From the NCBI RefSeq assembly GCF_954871325.1, contig NC_088777.1, positions 42,261,366 through 42,325,365 of the forward strand: a DNA stretch of 64,000 bases, read 5' to 3'. Below the pieces are notes generated by a model. The model was given only the letters and a program-made list of their open reading frames with translations. It searched no databases and was not told the DNA's origin. The DNA is from Gordionus sp. m RMFG-2023 (Eukaryota; Nematomorpha; Gordioida; Chordodea; Parachordodidae). The first letter of the stretch is position 1. The number at the start of each line of letters is the position of its first letter. The translations under genes and the position numbers were made by a program. This document shows, in pieces, positions 1 through 12,400 of the stretch.

Positions 1-870
1 TTTTTGCAGCACTGTAAATAAAGAAATATATTTTTTTATTAACAATAAAATATAAATTTAGAGGAAAATAAAATAAAGTGAAAATATATTTTTTAATTAA
101 AGTTCGGGCCAGGGCCCCTATAGTTTAATAGATCATTTTTGAGAGTTATTATTTTAATATAATATTTTTCTATAAGATTTGATACCATCCTTAAGTAAAA
201 ATTTGAAAATAATTTATTTAGTTAAGAGGGTTAGAATGATCATCAGGCGCAGTCATATCAATCTAATTTTTATATACAGAATTGTAAAAGCATCTCGATA
301 TATTATCAGTTTTTTGTCAATTTATAAATATCGTAGTCTTTATAAACGTATCGGTATCAAAAAATTCTTCGTATTAAAAAGAAATGCTGACCCGAACCTG
401 GTTAAAAATGTGAGCGGGTTGACAAGCCTCATCTTCACGTTAGATTCAAGCGAGTGTTACGAATCCGCTAAAATTGTTAACTGGGCTCGGTTTGGACCGA
501 TTCAATGCAATAAATTTAAAAGGGCTAAAAAAATTTGGGGTTAAGTTCAGTTTGGTAGATTAAAATCTTAATCGAGCCGTTTTTAAAAATCGACCATTAG
601 TGCCGTTTAACAACACTAATTTATCCAAACGTTAAAATAAGTTACTCTGTCTTTGTTTAAATAAAGAAGAAAATAGTTCTGATATTTAAAGGAAATCTTC
701 TCAGAATATTTTAATTTCTTGTTATTTACGAACTGAAAATTTCTAACCTTGCAACAATTCTTAGGGCATTCACATTTTAGGCATGGGCAATTCGCACCCT
801 TTTCACTGTGGCGACATTTTCCTTCATGACATGTTTGACCAGTACCACTAGCGCCTTGATGAGATTGCAT
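1..870 (-). CDS. Metallothionein-like cysteine-rich protein, copy A (partial)
   Basis: Exon 1 is 870-748 (41 codons, ending phase 0 at a GTTAGA donor). It encodes a short polar start, MQSHQGASGTGQTC, then a cluster of Cys-x-Cys and Cys-Cys pairs (8 Cys in 41 residues). Exon 2 begins at base 11 after a TTTACAG acceptor, opens with TGC TGC AAA, and runs out of the window at base 1. Both exons match the complete copy at 6956-9118; exon 1 differs at only a few residues. The role is inferred: such Cys spacing binds Zn, Cu or Cd through thiolates in the cytosol. I do not recognise the exact family. The 736-bp intron holds half of a hAT MITE. The rest of the gene lies beyond the left edge. Confidence 0.75.
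545..617. repeat. Half copy of MITE family A
   Basis: The segment ends in CCGTTTAACAACACTA, the same terminus as the full-length family A copy at 53472-53694, with the subterminal block AATCGAGCCGTTTTTAAAAA. Only one end is recognisable. It lies in intron 1 of metallothionein copy A. Confidence 0.6.
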
Positions 871-883
871 TATTTGAGCTTCA

Positions 884-891
884 TTTATATA
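884..891 (-). promoter_or_regulatory. Possible TATA box, metallothionein copy A
   Basis: On the minus strand this reads TATATAAA, 13-21 bases upstream of the start codon. The same octamer sits at the same place in copy B (9135-9142), inside an otherwise diverging upstream region. It is so close to the ATG that the leader would be almost absent, so it may be conserved leader sequence instead. Confidence 0.3.
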
Positions 892-2469
892 TTTTTAAAA
901 TTATTTTCAGAGCTGAAGGACCTAGATTCTCATCGGAATTTTTTTGTTAACTATTACTAAAAAAAGTTGGAAAAAAATGACTTCTTTTTATCTAATATAC
1001 AATAATACCAGAACACGCACAATGGCGTCGGTATTGACTGCTACTTTTTTTTTGCCGGTAGCAAGTTGAATAAATTTTCGATATTATACCAAATATTTTT
1101 CATAATCTATCCTAAAAATGCTTCTTTTTTTTTCTCACTACAGTGCCTTGCATACTTTTAAATGATAATGTTCGGCGTTGAGATAAAAATTTTATTATTT
1201 TTTATAATAATAAAAATGATGTATTTAAATAGAATTTGATGAAATTAGTATGTTTTTCATATAAGTATCTGTGCCAAGTATTGACCCGATACTCTAGTGT
1301 CTGTAAGATCTTTCATAAAAATATTTATATAAAATAATAATAAAGGGAATATTATACCAAAATTTAATATTTATTTTCCATAGTTTTAAGTACATTATTT
1401 ATTTGAATTTTTTATCTTTCAAAAATAATAAGTAAGTGCAAATTTTTTTCAAATTTACCCTTTAAAAACAAATTCTTATATTTTTAATTTAATGTGTTTA
1501 TTTTATTATTACTTGCACACAATATTTATTTTTAAAGCGTATTCCCAGAGCTATATACCTGGCCGGTCACTGACATTTTTATGCTTACTAGACAGTGACA
1601 CTGTTATTTAAATCCTGCAGGCAAGCAGAGGCATAAAAAATATTTCATATATTTTTAATCCTTATTATGTATAATTTTAATTATAATAATAACAAAATTT
1701 AAATATATATAATATAATAATATTAGAAATCTAATAATTTATACATGTTTTATTCTTCCATAAGCTCATCACATCGGTTGTAATGCTATTTAAAAAGCGC
1801 CTTTTTTTGAAAATCGAATCGAGAGATAAGGGAAATTATGACTGCTCTAAGATGTAAAACAGGAAAGTTTGAATTTGAGTTCAAGACGAATCAGAGAAAA
1901 TCTAACATAGGATATGTTAGATATTAATATCACCAATCCTTACTCTGATAACCGTTTACCAATTGGTAATTCCAATGATGATATTCACAATAATAACACT
2001 TAAATGATAACATTAGGATTAAAGTTCCAACCAGATGCCATAGTAACTTAGTTATGCTCTATAAAATTTACTGAAGTAAAAAGAAATAACCACTTTTAAG
2101 ATGGTTGTTGCCATGTAGAAAAAAAATAGGAAATAAGATTAATATTTTTTAAGATTATAATTCTTACATAGTTCCTTTCGTAGAGATTACTAGGAATAAG
2201 AGAAATAAAAATTTAAATGAAAATATTTTGATAAAAAAGGATATATTTTAAGCCTTGTAAATAATAAAAAGCAATGTAGGCTAATAATAATTTATTATTA
2301 TCTTATTTTAATTCTTTTTTAAGAATGTTATGATAATTAAAAAATATATAAAAACGGTCATTATATAAAGAGAGATTACTTTATACGAGATACAAGTTCC
2401 CAAAAAACAAGCATAATTATATTATTAAAATTATGGTATTAAAAATTGTTTGGACCTTTACGATAAAAA

Positions 2470-2566
2470 GAATGAATGAATGAATGAATGAATGAATGAA
2501 TGAATGAATGAATGAATGAATGAATGAATGAAGATAGATAGATAGATAGATAGATAGATTGATAGA
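2470..2566. repeat. Compound (AATG)n-(GATA)n microsatellite
   Basis: About fifteen AATG units run directly into about seven GATA units. Confidence 0.95.
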
Positions 2567-3040
2567 AAAGAGTATTTCTTTCTATCTTGATTTTGAGGAT
2601 TATATTTTTGGGAAAAGCTTAAGGTTTTGCTTGACACATGCCCATAAAAAAAAGTTTTTAATAATTTTATAATTTAAAAACAAAGAGAAGTGAAATTAAT
2701 TTTTGGGGAAAGAAATTTTTTTTGGAAGAAAATAAACTTATCCCGATAAGCTTTCAGAAAACTTTTCCACGAATACCTCACAGTTGGGAAAACTACTTAT
2801 GGGTATTCCAATAAAACATTTCCTTTAATATCTTTAGCTTTAAACCACAACTAAGACTTTGAATTGTAATTACATATTTTCGATTTGTTTAAGAGCAAAG
2901 TCTTAAAAAAAATCTTTTCTGGTTTGAGAATTAAAGGTAATATGTAAAATTTAGGTTATACAGCGCCTGGTAGGGGATTTTCAATATATATGCGTGAATG
3001 GAAAGATATTTTGTACCCTCTATGAAGGTTTTTTAATTTT

Positions 3041-3270
3041 GATAATATTTAATGTATCAAATTTTTTAATTAATAAAACTATAAAAAGACATGTTAACTT
3101 GTAAATATTTTATTCAGAATATATATAATATATAACAATAAATAATAAATATTTGATAATATTTAATGTATCAAATTTTTTAATTAATAAAATTATAAAA
3201 AGACATGCTAACTTGTAAATCCATTTTATTCAGAATATATATAATATATAACAAGATATAATAAATATTT
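3041..3270. repeat. Tandem duplication of a ~115-bp unit
   Basis: The unit starting GATAATATTTAATGTATC at 3041 is repeated at 3155 with few differences. A diverged relative lies in the paired unit near 10390-10500, present there only once, so the tandem duplication arose after the larger one. Confidence 0.85.
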
Positions 3271-3579
3271 AAGATTTGTTGGCAAAAATATTATCAGGAC
3301 CTCTGAGTAGGATTGTTTCAAAAGTCCACAATTTATATTGGTAGCTCTGAGGATACAAATAACGAACGTTTATGGATTGCGAAAAGCTAACTAAAATAAC
3401 TTAGGATATTCAAATTTTTTTCGCCTATCGGTAGGCCTTCAGGGAGATGCCTTTCGGAATCTAATCTTATCATGATCAATCATTAAACTAAACATTCTAA
3501 TGTTATCTGTGCTCCAAGTCAGCAACAATATTTTAAATTTAATAATCTGAACTTATTTAATCTAGATTCTCAGAAGCAA

Positions 3580-3770
3580 TGTTGTTAAACGACCCAATTT
3601 GGATTGATTTTTAAAAATGACCCGATTAAGATTTTAGCCAAAATAATATTATGTAAGCCCCGATATTTGGCAAATAGAGCCAAACATTTCTGCCATCTAT
3701 GAACAACCAGGCTTATATAATATTATTTTGGCCAAAATCTTAATCGGGCCATTACTACTCAGAAGTTAGG
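3580..3770. repeat. MITE family A copy, palindromic
   Basis: It begins TGTTGTTAAACGACCC. Its arms, CCGATTAAGATTTTAGCCAA at one end and the reverse complement near 3730-3750, make most of the element a hairpin. It is diverged from the consensus of the family at its right end. Confidence 0.7.
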
Positions 3771-4334
3771 CCATTAATTTTTTCAACTTACTCTTTAAGA
3801 TATTAAATATATTGCTATGCCTTTTTCAGATGATCTTTGATAAAATAAATTGAATGCGAAAGGATATTAAATCAGTTGTAAAATTGATAAAAATTAACAG
3901 ATTTAAAAAAATAATAGTAACTCCCTTAAGAAAATGTTACCTATCAAATATATGGTCCTAAATTTCAATTTATGTTTAGAGAAAGAATTGGTTTTCAACC
4001 GTTCAGAAAAATTATAATTCGGTGAGCTCCTTTTAGTAATTGGGTATAAAGGTAATGTTACGGTTCAAAAAATTATAAAGGTTTATTCCGGGTTTGGTTC
4101 ACTCAAAGTCCCTGATGTAAATTAAATATGCATCAGAAACGTAGCTAACTAGGTTTTTTTTCAGTTCCTCCAAATCCTATTGCATTATTATACATAAGTA
4201 AGAAAAAACATTTTAAAAAATTATCGTTGTTCATTATTAACTATCATGGGCCCGTTAAAAATAAGGATGAATCAAAAATTTCCCCCTTTATTTTATGTAA
4301 GGTGAATCCGAAATTTTCATTATATTTTTGAAAG

Positions 4335-4960
4335 TAGACCTGTGCGCGGCGCCGCCTACCCCTTCAGACATTTCAGGGGGGGGGCAACGATGTCGCCCAA
4401 TTTTTTTAATAGCAGATAGCGGGCGTTTATTTATAAATATCTTTAAATTGAGCCCAAAAGCTTGTATAAAAATATTTATAATGTGTTATAACTTTTACTA
4501 ATATCAATAACATTTATGCCTTACAATGTTAGCTAGAATATGACCTACTAGGACAGCAAACTTACGCTGAAACTGGCGTGCTAGTATTTTGGTGCTAGGA
4601 AAATTTATTCCGCCCCGTTATTAGCATCCTGTATTTTTTTTCTGAGGTCATTTTTATATAAAAAATTCAAAAAGATTTTCATTGTCTCCAGATAACTTGG
4701 ATAAAATTATATCTGATATAAAATTTTAATTCAAAATAATAAAATTTATATTTGTGTAAAATAAATTAAATAATGTGCAGTTGATGATTCAACCATTTAT
4801 CTTTAAGGTATTTTATAAACATTTCTAAATCTTAAAATTTATATTCATATTTTGTTTATCCAAGTTTACTGTATATTATGCATGTTGTTATCGGCTTGCC
4901 GATGTGCCGCCAGTAAACAAAGTGCCATCGCCGCGAATAATGCATAGGCTCACAGGTCTA
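4335..4960. mobile_element. Non-autonomous DNA transposon with GC-rich ends, ~0.63 kb
   Basis: The left end TAGACCTGTGCGC and the right end CTCACAGGTCTA are inverted copies of one another. Both ends continue into GC-rich stretches, unlike the AT-rich centre. There is no reading frame of note and no clear target-site duplication. The TAG-type ends would fit hAT, but the superfamily is not proven. Confidence 0.55.
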
Positions 4961-5157
4961 GGTATAAATTATTTTCTTCTACTAACCTTAACTTAAAGCG
5001 TATAAAATTTCATTCGAGAAGATATACATAAAAAAGGATGGATTTAGTAAAAAAATTATTTATTTATTTAGTGATTTACTTATATTAATTTTACAAGTAT
5101 ATACTGAAGAAAAAGTAAATATATCTTCTGATGATGATACCATTTATTGTTCTCGAT

Positions 5158-5345
5158 ATAGGCCAATTTTTAAAAATGGCTAACTCATTATTTTAGTCAG
5201 AAAAATTTTGCCTAACCCTCAAGATTTGGCTAATAGATGTCCAAACATCTATGAGCGAAATTTCCAGGCTTGCGTAATATTCTGGATAAAATATTGCGTC
5301 AGTCGCTTTTAAAAATCGGCTTAAATCGAGCTATAACAATATTAA
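5158..5345. repeat. MITE family A copy
   Basis: It contains the family blocks GGCTAACTCA, CAGAAAAATTTTGCCTAACC, AATAGATGTCCAAACATCTA and an inverted right arm ending near AAATCGAGCTATAACAA. It closely resembles the copy at 53472-53694 internally, although its left tip is eroded. Confidence 0.75.
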
Positions 5346-6955
5346 TGCCATTAATATTGTGAAATCAAGTGGATTAAATCTTGACTTCGACGTTCGATGG
5401 ATCTTATTCTAAATAATAGAATTTTATAATGATACAAACCTTATTAACAGTATTAGATATTGATGATGTTAAATACGTTCATACTACATTTTCTTTCTTT
5501 TATTAATTTATCGAAATGATTAATTTAGTTATTTTGTTATAAAAAACCATTTAATTTCTTTTCTTACGATTTTATTCAGCCCTTTACATCCTTTTGTTCA
5601 AAATATTTATATTTTCTAATATTTTAATATCAGTGGTACAAGAGGTGTTTGGACGTACCTTAAAAAATGTATCAATTTATTTGCAATATTTTACCAATAT
5701 TTTTTATAAAATATATTTAAAAATTATATTTTGCAATTTTTCAGTTCTACTTAGATTTTATTTTAAATTGTGCATTATAGACGATCGCTTAATTATATTT
5801 TTGAGTATATGTAACTAAAGGGACTATCTTTTTTAGAGGGGTACTTTGCTTCATAGGCTTTAAGGAAAGGTAAAGGGGAGCCACTGTAAAAACTATTTCA
5901 TAAAATGCACAAAATTTGGCAAAAATATAGTTTAGGCTGCTTTTATTTTAAATTAAGATCCTTAAATATTTGGGACGTAGCTAGACCTAATGATGCTCCT
6001 TTTTACTCAAAAAAAAATTAGCCATTCATTGTCATTGTGTTAAATTTTATAATAAAGATTGTATAATATTTAATCCAATAAAGTTTACGTTCAATAATAA
6101 TACAATAAATCGGTCATTTATTTAAACTTCTTATACATCAATCGGTCCCAGATCAATCTTAATTTTCAAAATATTCCTCACATAGGTATGATATGAGCAT
6201 GATGTTAAAGGGTTATGTTTAAGGCTCATTTCCATTCTGGTTCGTTCGTTTCCGCTCCGGTCATATTTAAATTTATATGGGTTATTTCGGGTTTTTATTT
6301 TTTTAAATTAATCACATATTTATAATTAAAAAATAAACACCAAAAAATTTAAGGAAAATAAGTTATATTTTCTTTATTATCATCATAAAACATGCAAAGA
6401 AAGAGATAACAATTTAAGAAACTTGACCATATTTAAATTATTTTTTTAAATTATGCTAATCATTTAGAATATATAAATACAATTTTAAAGAACCGTTTCA
6501 TAAGAATTTATCTTATGCCAGATAAATTCTCCGTTTTTTTCAGATTTTAATTATACGGTTGCTAAAATTTTCGAGGTAATGTTCCACCCTGGGTATGGGT
6601 ACATAATGTGTTTAATTTGTTTTGGCCTATCCTTTTAAAAATTATTAGGTAGGATAGATGAATTTAGGATCTTTCACACCACATATTCAACCGGAGGTAT
6701 CTGACAAATTAAAGCTCTTTAAACAACCTTCGCATTTTAAGAATAAAAATTTGAAATAATTTTATTTTAATAAAAATATACTATATAATTTATCTATTAT
6801 ACATATAAATTATATAAATATAGCATATAATTTATCTATAAACATATAAATAATTTGGAATAATGTAATGAGAAAATATTGAACTAACACTACACTAAAA
6901 ATAAGCTTATATAATAATAAAATTGCAATAAATTAGCTTTCTAATTTAATATAAT
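5346..6955. other. Gene-free stretch downstream of metallothionein copy B
   Basis: Only AT-rich DNA and short chance reading frames are seen. The longest (5594-5818) is low-complexity and lacks any recognisable motif. Confidence 0.6.
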
Positions 6956-9118
6956 TTAAGCCTTGCATCCGGCTTTCTGGCAATCAATTCCTTTACATTT
7001 TTCTTTGTTAGAACAAACTCCACCTAAAAAAATAAATAATATTTTCATTATATTTTTTAAATAACAAAAAATATCGATTTTCAACCATACTCTTTACATT
7101 TAAATTTATTTAGTATATTATATTTTTCCATCAATTTTAGCCATGATAAACTTTTAAATAAAGCGACATAAATTCAAGGTCGTAAAAATCTAATGTAATA
7201 ATTTTTTCAAAAAAATATTCAATAAAAACGCCCTTAAAAATAATTTCTATAAAAAAAAAGAAAAAAAATTCTTATAAAAGAAAAAATTTTTAAATATAAT
7301 ATTGAGAGATAGATGGAATCATTATTTTTTTGTTATAAATTGATAAATAATTAATGATGCTTGGCCCAAAGATAATTTTAAAAAGATTTTTTGACCTAGC
7401 TTAGAGGCCCTAAAATAAAAAATATTTTTCGACCCAGGCCAAAATATTTATTTTTAGGATCGGCATGATTTTTATTCTTATCTTATCTTGATAGCTCGTT
7501 TATAAAGGAAAAAAAAATAAGTGATCGCATTATGATAAAGTTATAAAATAAAATAAACAATCGCTTTGCTTTGTCCTAATTCTAGAGAAATTTTAATCAT
7601 CATTTTATTTTAGTATAAAAGAAGCGAAGATATTTTCTATTTTATTTTTTAGATAAAAGCTAGGCCTGATTTTTATTGACCCTTTCCGTAAAATATTTTG
7701 GAGCGGCTGACCCGGTCCAGCCTGAAGGCCTAAATATTATTTATTATTATTATCTTACATCCTACACATTTCGAACATTCTTTCCCTTGACCAGGTGGAC
7801 ATGCTTTTTCGTCGCAGCATTTCTTGCAACACTAAAATTTAAAAAATGAAATAATATAATGGGGAGAAAAAAGTGCGAGTAAAAGTTATAAGCATCACAA
7901 AAATGGCGGCTCTAATCTCAGATTCTGATCGAGTGAATCTAGTTTGAATTAGTGTTTTTTATATATAATATGAGGTATTTTAATCTGCTCACTTGCCTCC
8001 CAAACATTTTTATTTTAATAATGAGAGTTGTTACTTTTGATACCAATTTTTAAAAAAAAATTATATCACTTTTTTGGTAATTAAATAATTTTTTATATAA
8101 AAAAAAGTTATATTACATGGCAACATCCATTGTCGCAGCCGTGGCATCCTTTATCATGGCAACCTTTAGTATTAAAATATTTAAGAAAATTAATAAAATG
8201 GTTAATGTATGATAGATGTTGATTACATTTTTGGCACTTTTCTCCTTTTGCGTCACTTTTGCAGCACTGTAAAAAAAAAAATTAAAATTGATATTTAACA
8301 AATGGAGTTTTAAAATTTTATAAATTTATAATTGTAAATAAGTGGTATAATTATAATTCGGACCAGGATCTACTAAACCTCCGAGTCGATGAAACAGAAA
8401 GCAACCTGCCCTCAGGATGCTAAATCGATCCAATGAAAACGAAAAATATCCCCCCCCCCCTCCCCCAACCAACCCATATAATTTTATCTAGCATAATTAT
8501 AATCGTTAAATTTTATAAAAATATAAAACATAATAGCACAATATCAAGCTATCTCTCCCACAAGATTCCAACGAGTAAAGTTTAATACCCCGTCCCACCG
8601 TGATAGAGTTGGATCGGTTCAACCCCCTTAGAAGATTACTAGCATAGAAAGAGGAGCCGATATAAGTAATAGCTAAAAATAATTTATTATTTCCGAATTG
8701 AAAAAAAAAAATTAATTTAGGTAATGTTTTCGATTTTTTAAATGGCATCGAAACGGAATAATATATTATCTATAATATAATGATATCAAGCATTTTGACT
8801 CTGGTTAGGCCTTAATCCTATTTGCGTTAATGCAAATCTGCCTTTGCCTTTATATGAAAAATAAGAATTTTTTTTAAAAAAGTTACTCCATTTATATTTT
8901 AAATAAAGAAGAAATAGCTTTACTCTGATCTAAAATGAACTCTCTTCCAAATATATTATAATTTTTCGTGATTCTGTGTACTAAAATTATATAACCTTGC
9001 AACAATTCTTAGGGCACTCGCATTTTGGGCATGGGCAATTCGCACCCTTTTCACTGTGGGGACATTTTCCTCCATGACAGGTTTGACCGGCACCTTTATC
9101 GCCTTGATGAGATTGCAT
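6956..9118 (-). CDS. Metallothionein-like cysteine-rich protein, copy B (complete)
   Basis: There are five exons: 9118-8996, 8266-8227, 8163-8117, 7831-7759 and 7023-6956. All introns have GT..AG ends and matching phases, and the total is 351 nt, giving 116 residues. Twenty-nine residues are cysteine (25%), in C-x-C, C-C and C-x(2,3)-C arrangements such as CPCPKCECPKNCC and CHGCDNGCC. There are no aromatic residues. Histidines occur in exons 1 and 3. Each exon encodes one Cys cluster, as if the protein grew by exon addition. By composition it is a metallothionein or a related metal-thiolate protein acting in the cytosol; binding of a particular metal is inference. It is longer than the usual 60-75-residue animal metallothionein. 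The start is the first ATG of exon 1 and is shared with copy A. I see no signal peptide. Confidence 0.85.
7360..7740. repeat. GGCC-rich interspersed repeat in metallothionein intron 4
   Basis: The stretch has GC-rich blocks (TTGGCCCAAAG, TAGAGGCCCT, GGAGCGGCTGACCCGG) in an AT background. It belongs to the same loose class as 12825-13215, 20890-21215 and 34590-34757. Exact ends are not resolved. Confidence 0.4.
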
Positions 9119-11060
9119 TGTTTGTTGAGCTTCATTTATATATTTTTTTAGAAATATTTTCAAAGCTAAGCGACCTACCTGTTTCTAAGTAAATCATTAC
9201 TGAAAACAAAACAAGTCAGAAAAGGATAACTTCTCATAATGGCTTATAATATTATATATTTAAAAGATTGATGAATTTAAATAGAATTTGGTTACGTTTG
9301 AGTATATTTTATATAAGTATAAGTGCTAGTATAGGGTCGATTATCTCTAATATCAGCAAGAAGTGGCATTTCAATTTTATCCAAATAGAAAATCTAATAT
9401 TTCAAAATTATTTAAAGCATATATCTATGGCTGCCCGCAGGCCACCATTTATATGCTTCATAGAAAGCCCCGTCGTTTATAAATCCCGCTGGCAAGTTCA
9501 GCGCATAAATTTTTATTTTTTTAAACCATTATTCTAATATATGCTAACCGATGCTATTAAAAAAACCTTTAACTGAAAATTTAATAAAGATAATAAGCGT
9601 AATTATAAATGCTCTAAGATACAAAAATAGCAAAATTAGTTCGGAACAGATCACATTTGAATGTTAAATTTTGATACACCGATCTTGGTCCTGGTGGCCT
9701 TTTTCTAATCGGTGATACTCAAATGAAAAAATTAAATTTCCCTACCAGATGCCATAAGTTATGCTCGAAAGTTATTCCCAATTGTTCGAAAAATGTATTA
9801 AATAAAATCAATATTTATTTAAGAATTATTATTCTTACTTTGTTAGAGCAGGAATAGAGAATAAAAATTTAAATGGCAAAAATTTTTTTGATATAATATA
9901 AAAAAGAAATATTTTGTATCGAGTAATTATGACTAAGCGTGATATAGGTAAATAATAACAATTCCTTTTGTGTAATATGATTTATTTATTTATCTATCTA
10001 TCAGAAATAAATATAAAAAAAGGTATTATCATTGCTTCATTAGATTTAACCTTTACCTAACCTACAAAAAAAAGCAAAAAAAATATCTCTTTAACCTTGA
10101 TAAAGTAATTCAAAATATATAAATAAGAAAGATAAGAATTTATAAATTTTTTAAAATATTGATTTTAAAAATCTAATTATAGGTACACACAAATTGGCTA
10201 TAAATCTGCTTAATAATAATGATATTTTTTTTCATTTTAACTAACAAAAGAAAAGAAAATTTGAAATTATAAATCCCCGACCCGTTACCTATTAAGTTAT
10301 AGCTTCGGATAATGGTTACAGTAGTTGCTTAAGATTAGCTTAGTTCAGTCACGGTTTAAAAAATATATATATTTTCGCTTCCACAAATTTTTTGATATTT
10401 ATTATATCAAATTTTCCTCAAAATAAAACTATAAAAAGATACGCTAAAAAGGTAAATCGATATGAGGAAAATTTACAAATTATAACAAAATATAATATTT
10501 ATCAGTAAAAATATGGATTAGAACGTATACATATAATTAATGTATTACAAAAGTCCCTCATTTATTCGGTAGATGTGAGGATAAAATAAATTACCCGAGA
10601 ATGCTCTTTCAGCTACAAGTGCTGGCACTGTTTAAGCTAACTACTCAGGATATTCAAATTTGTGTTCGTCTCTCAGTAGGTCATCAGGGAGGTATCTTTC
10701 GGAAGCCTTTTCATTCTTGTCATGGGAATTAATAATGGAAACCATCATTCTATTGTTATTTTTAGGTTCCGAGTCACATATAGAAGCAGAAATAATTTTT
10801 AAATTTCATCATTTAAATTTTTTTGATTTATACAATTACTTCAATGTGTTATGAAATTAGATATGATATCATGTTTAGATAACGGTTTTAAAACCCCATT
10901 CAGAAAAATTATATTGGTTTGTTTAGATCCTTTTCGAGATTTCGTATAAATGCTCGCTGCCGGAAAATTATAAAGGTTGATTCCGGGATAACGGTCCAAT
11001 TTACTCCTACTCATATATGTAAACAGAATAACAGGAGGGTCGTGTAGGTTTTTAGGGTGC
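9118..11060. repeat. Upstream duplicated unit B (paired with 870-4140)
   Basis: This is the second copy of the duplicated DNA lying upstream of a metallothionein gene. It is shorter than unit A because A has gained a microsatellite, a MITE and an internal tandem duplication. The best preserved block is 10540-10780, sharing AAAAGTCC, GGATATTCAAATTTGTG and CAGGGAGGTATCTTTCGGA-like strings with 3320-3460. Short reading frames here are not kept open in unit A. Confidence 0.65.
9135..9142 (-). promoter_or_regulatory. Possible TATA box, metallothionein copy B
   Basis: It reads TATATAAA on the minus strand just upstream of the start codon, at the position matching 884-891 of copy A. Confidence 0.3.
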
Positions 11061-11529
11061 ATTCATCATACTAACCCTATTTTTCTTAAAGCTACGTTAT
11101 TTATTATAAAATATCTCCAGCACATCAAAATTTTGGGTTATACTTTTTCTCTTTATTTTCTGACTGGCAAATTTTTTGTTTTGGGGATATGAATCAGAAA
11201 TACTATATTTTGATAGGAGGTGCTTCAAATATGTTATTTTGATAAAAGATTTTAGTGAAATATATATTTAGTAATTTTTTACTATGCCAAGCGATAAGCC
11301 AGGAATTTTCCACAGGGGTAGATATTTTTTTTAATATTGAAATATCTTTTTTTGGAATTAAAAAATTATAAAAACTAATCAATATAATATATATTATAAT
11401 CAATCATATTATTGTTGATAATTTCGAGCAAAAATATTAAAATATTGGAAAACACATAATATTTAAGAAATATAAAATTGTTAAAATATATTATAAATTA
11501 AACTTTATATGATGATTTAAAAAGTTAAT

Positions 11530-11675
11530 CAAAATATCCTTCATAAGTGAGTTTAATCTTTGCGATTGTGTCAATTTTTCAAAATTCGTTCTGAATGGTG
11601 ACTTAATCTCATTAATTCTCCTTAATGAAGAAAAAATTTGTGCTATACCATTACTAATTGGTATTGTTGCCTAAA
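11530..11675 (-). mobile_element. hAT transposase remnant (C-terminal dimerisation region)
   Basis: The minus-strand translation gives ATIPISNGIAQIFSSLRR followed by a conserved-looking helix with FEKLTQSQRLNSLMKDIL. This matches the hAT C-terminal pattern (IPxSNxxxERxFSxLKxIK...L). The remainder of the element, probably 11500-12330, is too decayed to trace. It is broken. Confidence 0.6.
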
Positions 11676-12354
11676 TGTATAGTAATTTTAATATATTTGC
11701 AAAAAACTTAAAAATATTTTTTAAAGCAAGCAATTTTTCATTGCGTTTCTTGGAGGATTATCCACTAAAATTAATCTTTCGTACCAATATTTAAATTCAG
11801 TAATTTATAGGCCTTCACATATATTTATATAGTCTGAATAAAATTTGGTTAAGTATTTAATTTTTTCAATATCCATATCATCTACTAGTTTTTTAAGTGG
11901 TAATATAATAATATTCGTGATTCACATAGCTTCATTCAAATCTATATAAATTTTTTGAAAAATATTTCATAAAATTGTGGTGTAATTAAATTATTTATTA
12001 ATACATTACTTTTTATTAAATTTAAAATAGAATATAACTTATTTTAAACAGATTACTTTGTAATTTAGAAGGGACACGCCTTGCCTTTTACATTTTTTAA
12101 AATTTTTGGCGAGGGTATGTTAAAAATATGCTATCTTTTATATGTGTGCATATAGTTAGTAATGCATCATGGGATACTTTAACATCTTCATAATAAAAAT
12201 CTGCCAAATATTAGATTTTTCCATATCAAGATTTAAAATAAGGATGCGTTAATAATATTTGCAGATTTGTAAGCACTGCCTGATTAATCAAGAACCTTCA
12301 TTCATTTGAGTTATAAAAGTATCCAAGATGGATAAAGCCATTATTTTATAGCAT

Positions 12355-12400
12355 ACGCATAGCCAGGATTTCCTAAGGGGGGTGGGAATTGATAAATTTA
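12355..12400. repeat. End fragment of MITE family B
   Basis: CATAGCCAGGATTTCC followed by a G-run matches the terminus GGCGTAGCCAGGATTTTC of the family (see 16204-18316). No matching right end is obvious. Confidence 0.5.

Larger units (their letters stand above)
870..4140. repeat. Upstream duplicated unit A (paired with 9118-11060)
   Basis: The DNA upstream of metallothionein copy A matches, in the same order and orientation, the DNA upstream of copy B. Paired blocks seen by eye are about 1240-1280 with 9280-9330, 2010-2060 with 9720-9780, 3060-3100 with 10400-10450, 3290-3530 with 10500-10780, and 3990-4100 with 10880-11000. The blocks are separated by unrelated AT-rich DNA and later insertions, so the duplication looks old. 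No reading frame is preserved between the copies, so the matches are either slowly decaying duplicate DNA or shared regulatory sequence. Confidence 0.65.

Noticed and set aside
179-544. 121-codon open frame in the plus direction in the metallothionein copy A intron
   Set aside because: It overlaps repeat-derived, GC-shifted DNA next to a MITE half copy, lacks recognisable motifs and is on the strand opposite the gene.
8506-8748. 80-codon minus-strand frame in metallothionein intron 1
   Set aside because: It lies in the intron of copy B beside a poly-C run, and no motif supports coding.
10660-11062. Overlapping 64- and 73-codon frames in duplicated unit B
   Set aside because: The paired DNA in unit A (about 3420-4100) does not keep these frames open, so selection on coding is unlikely.
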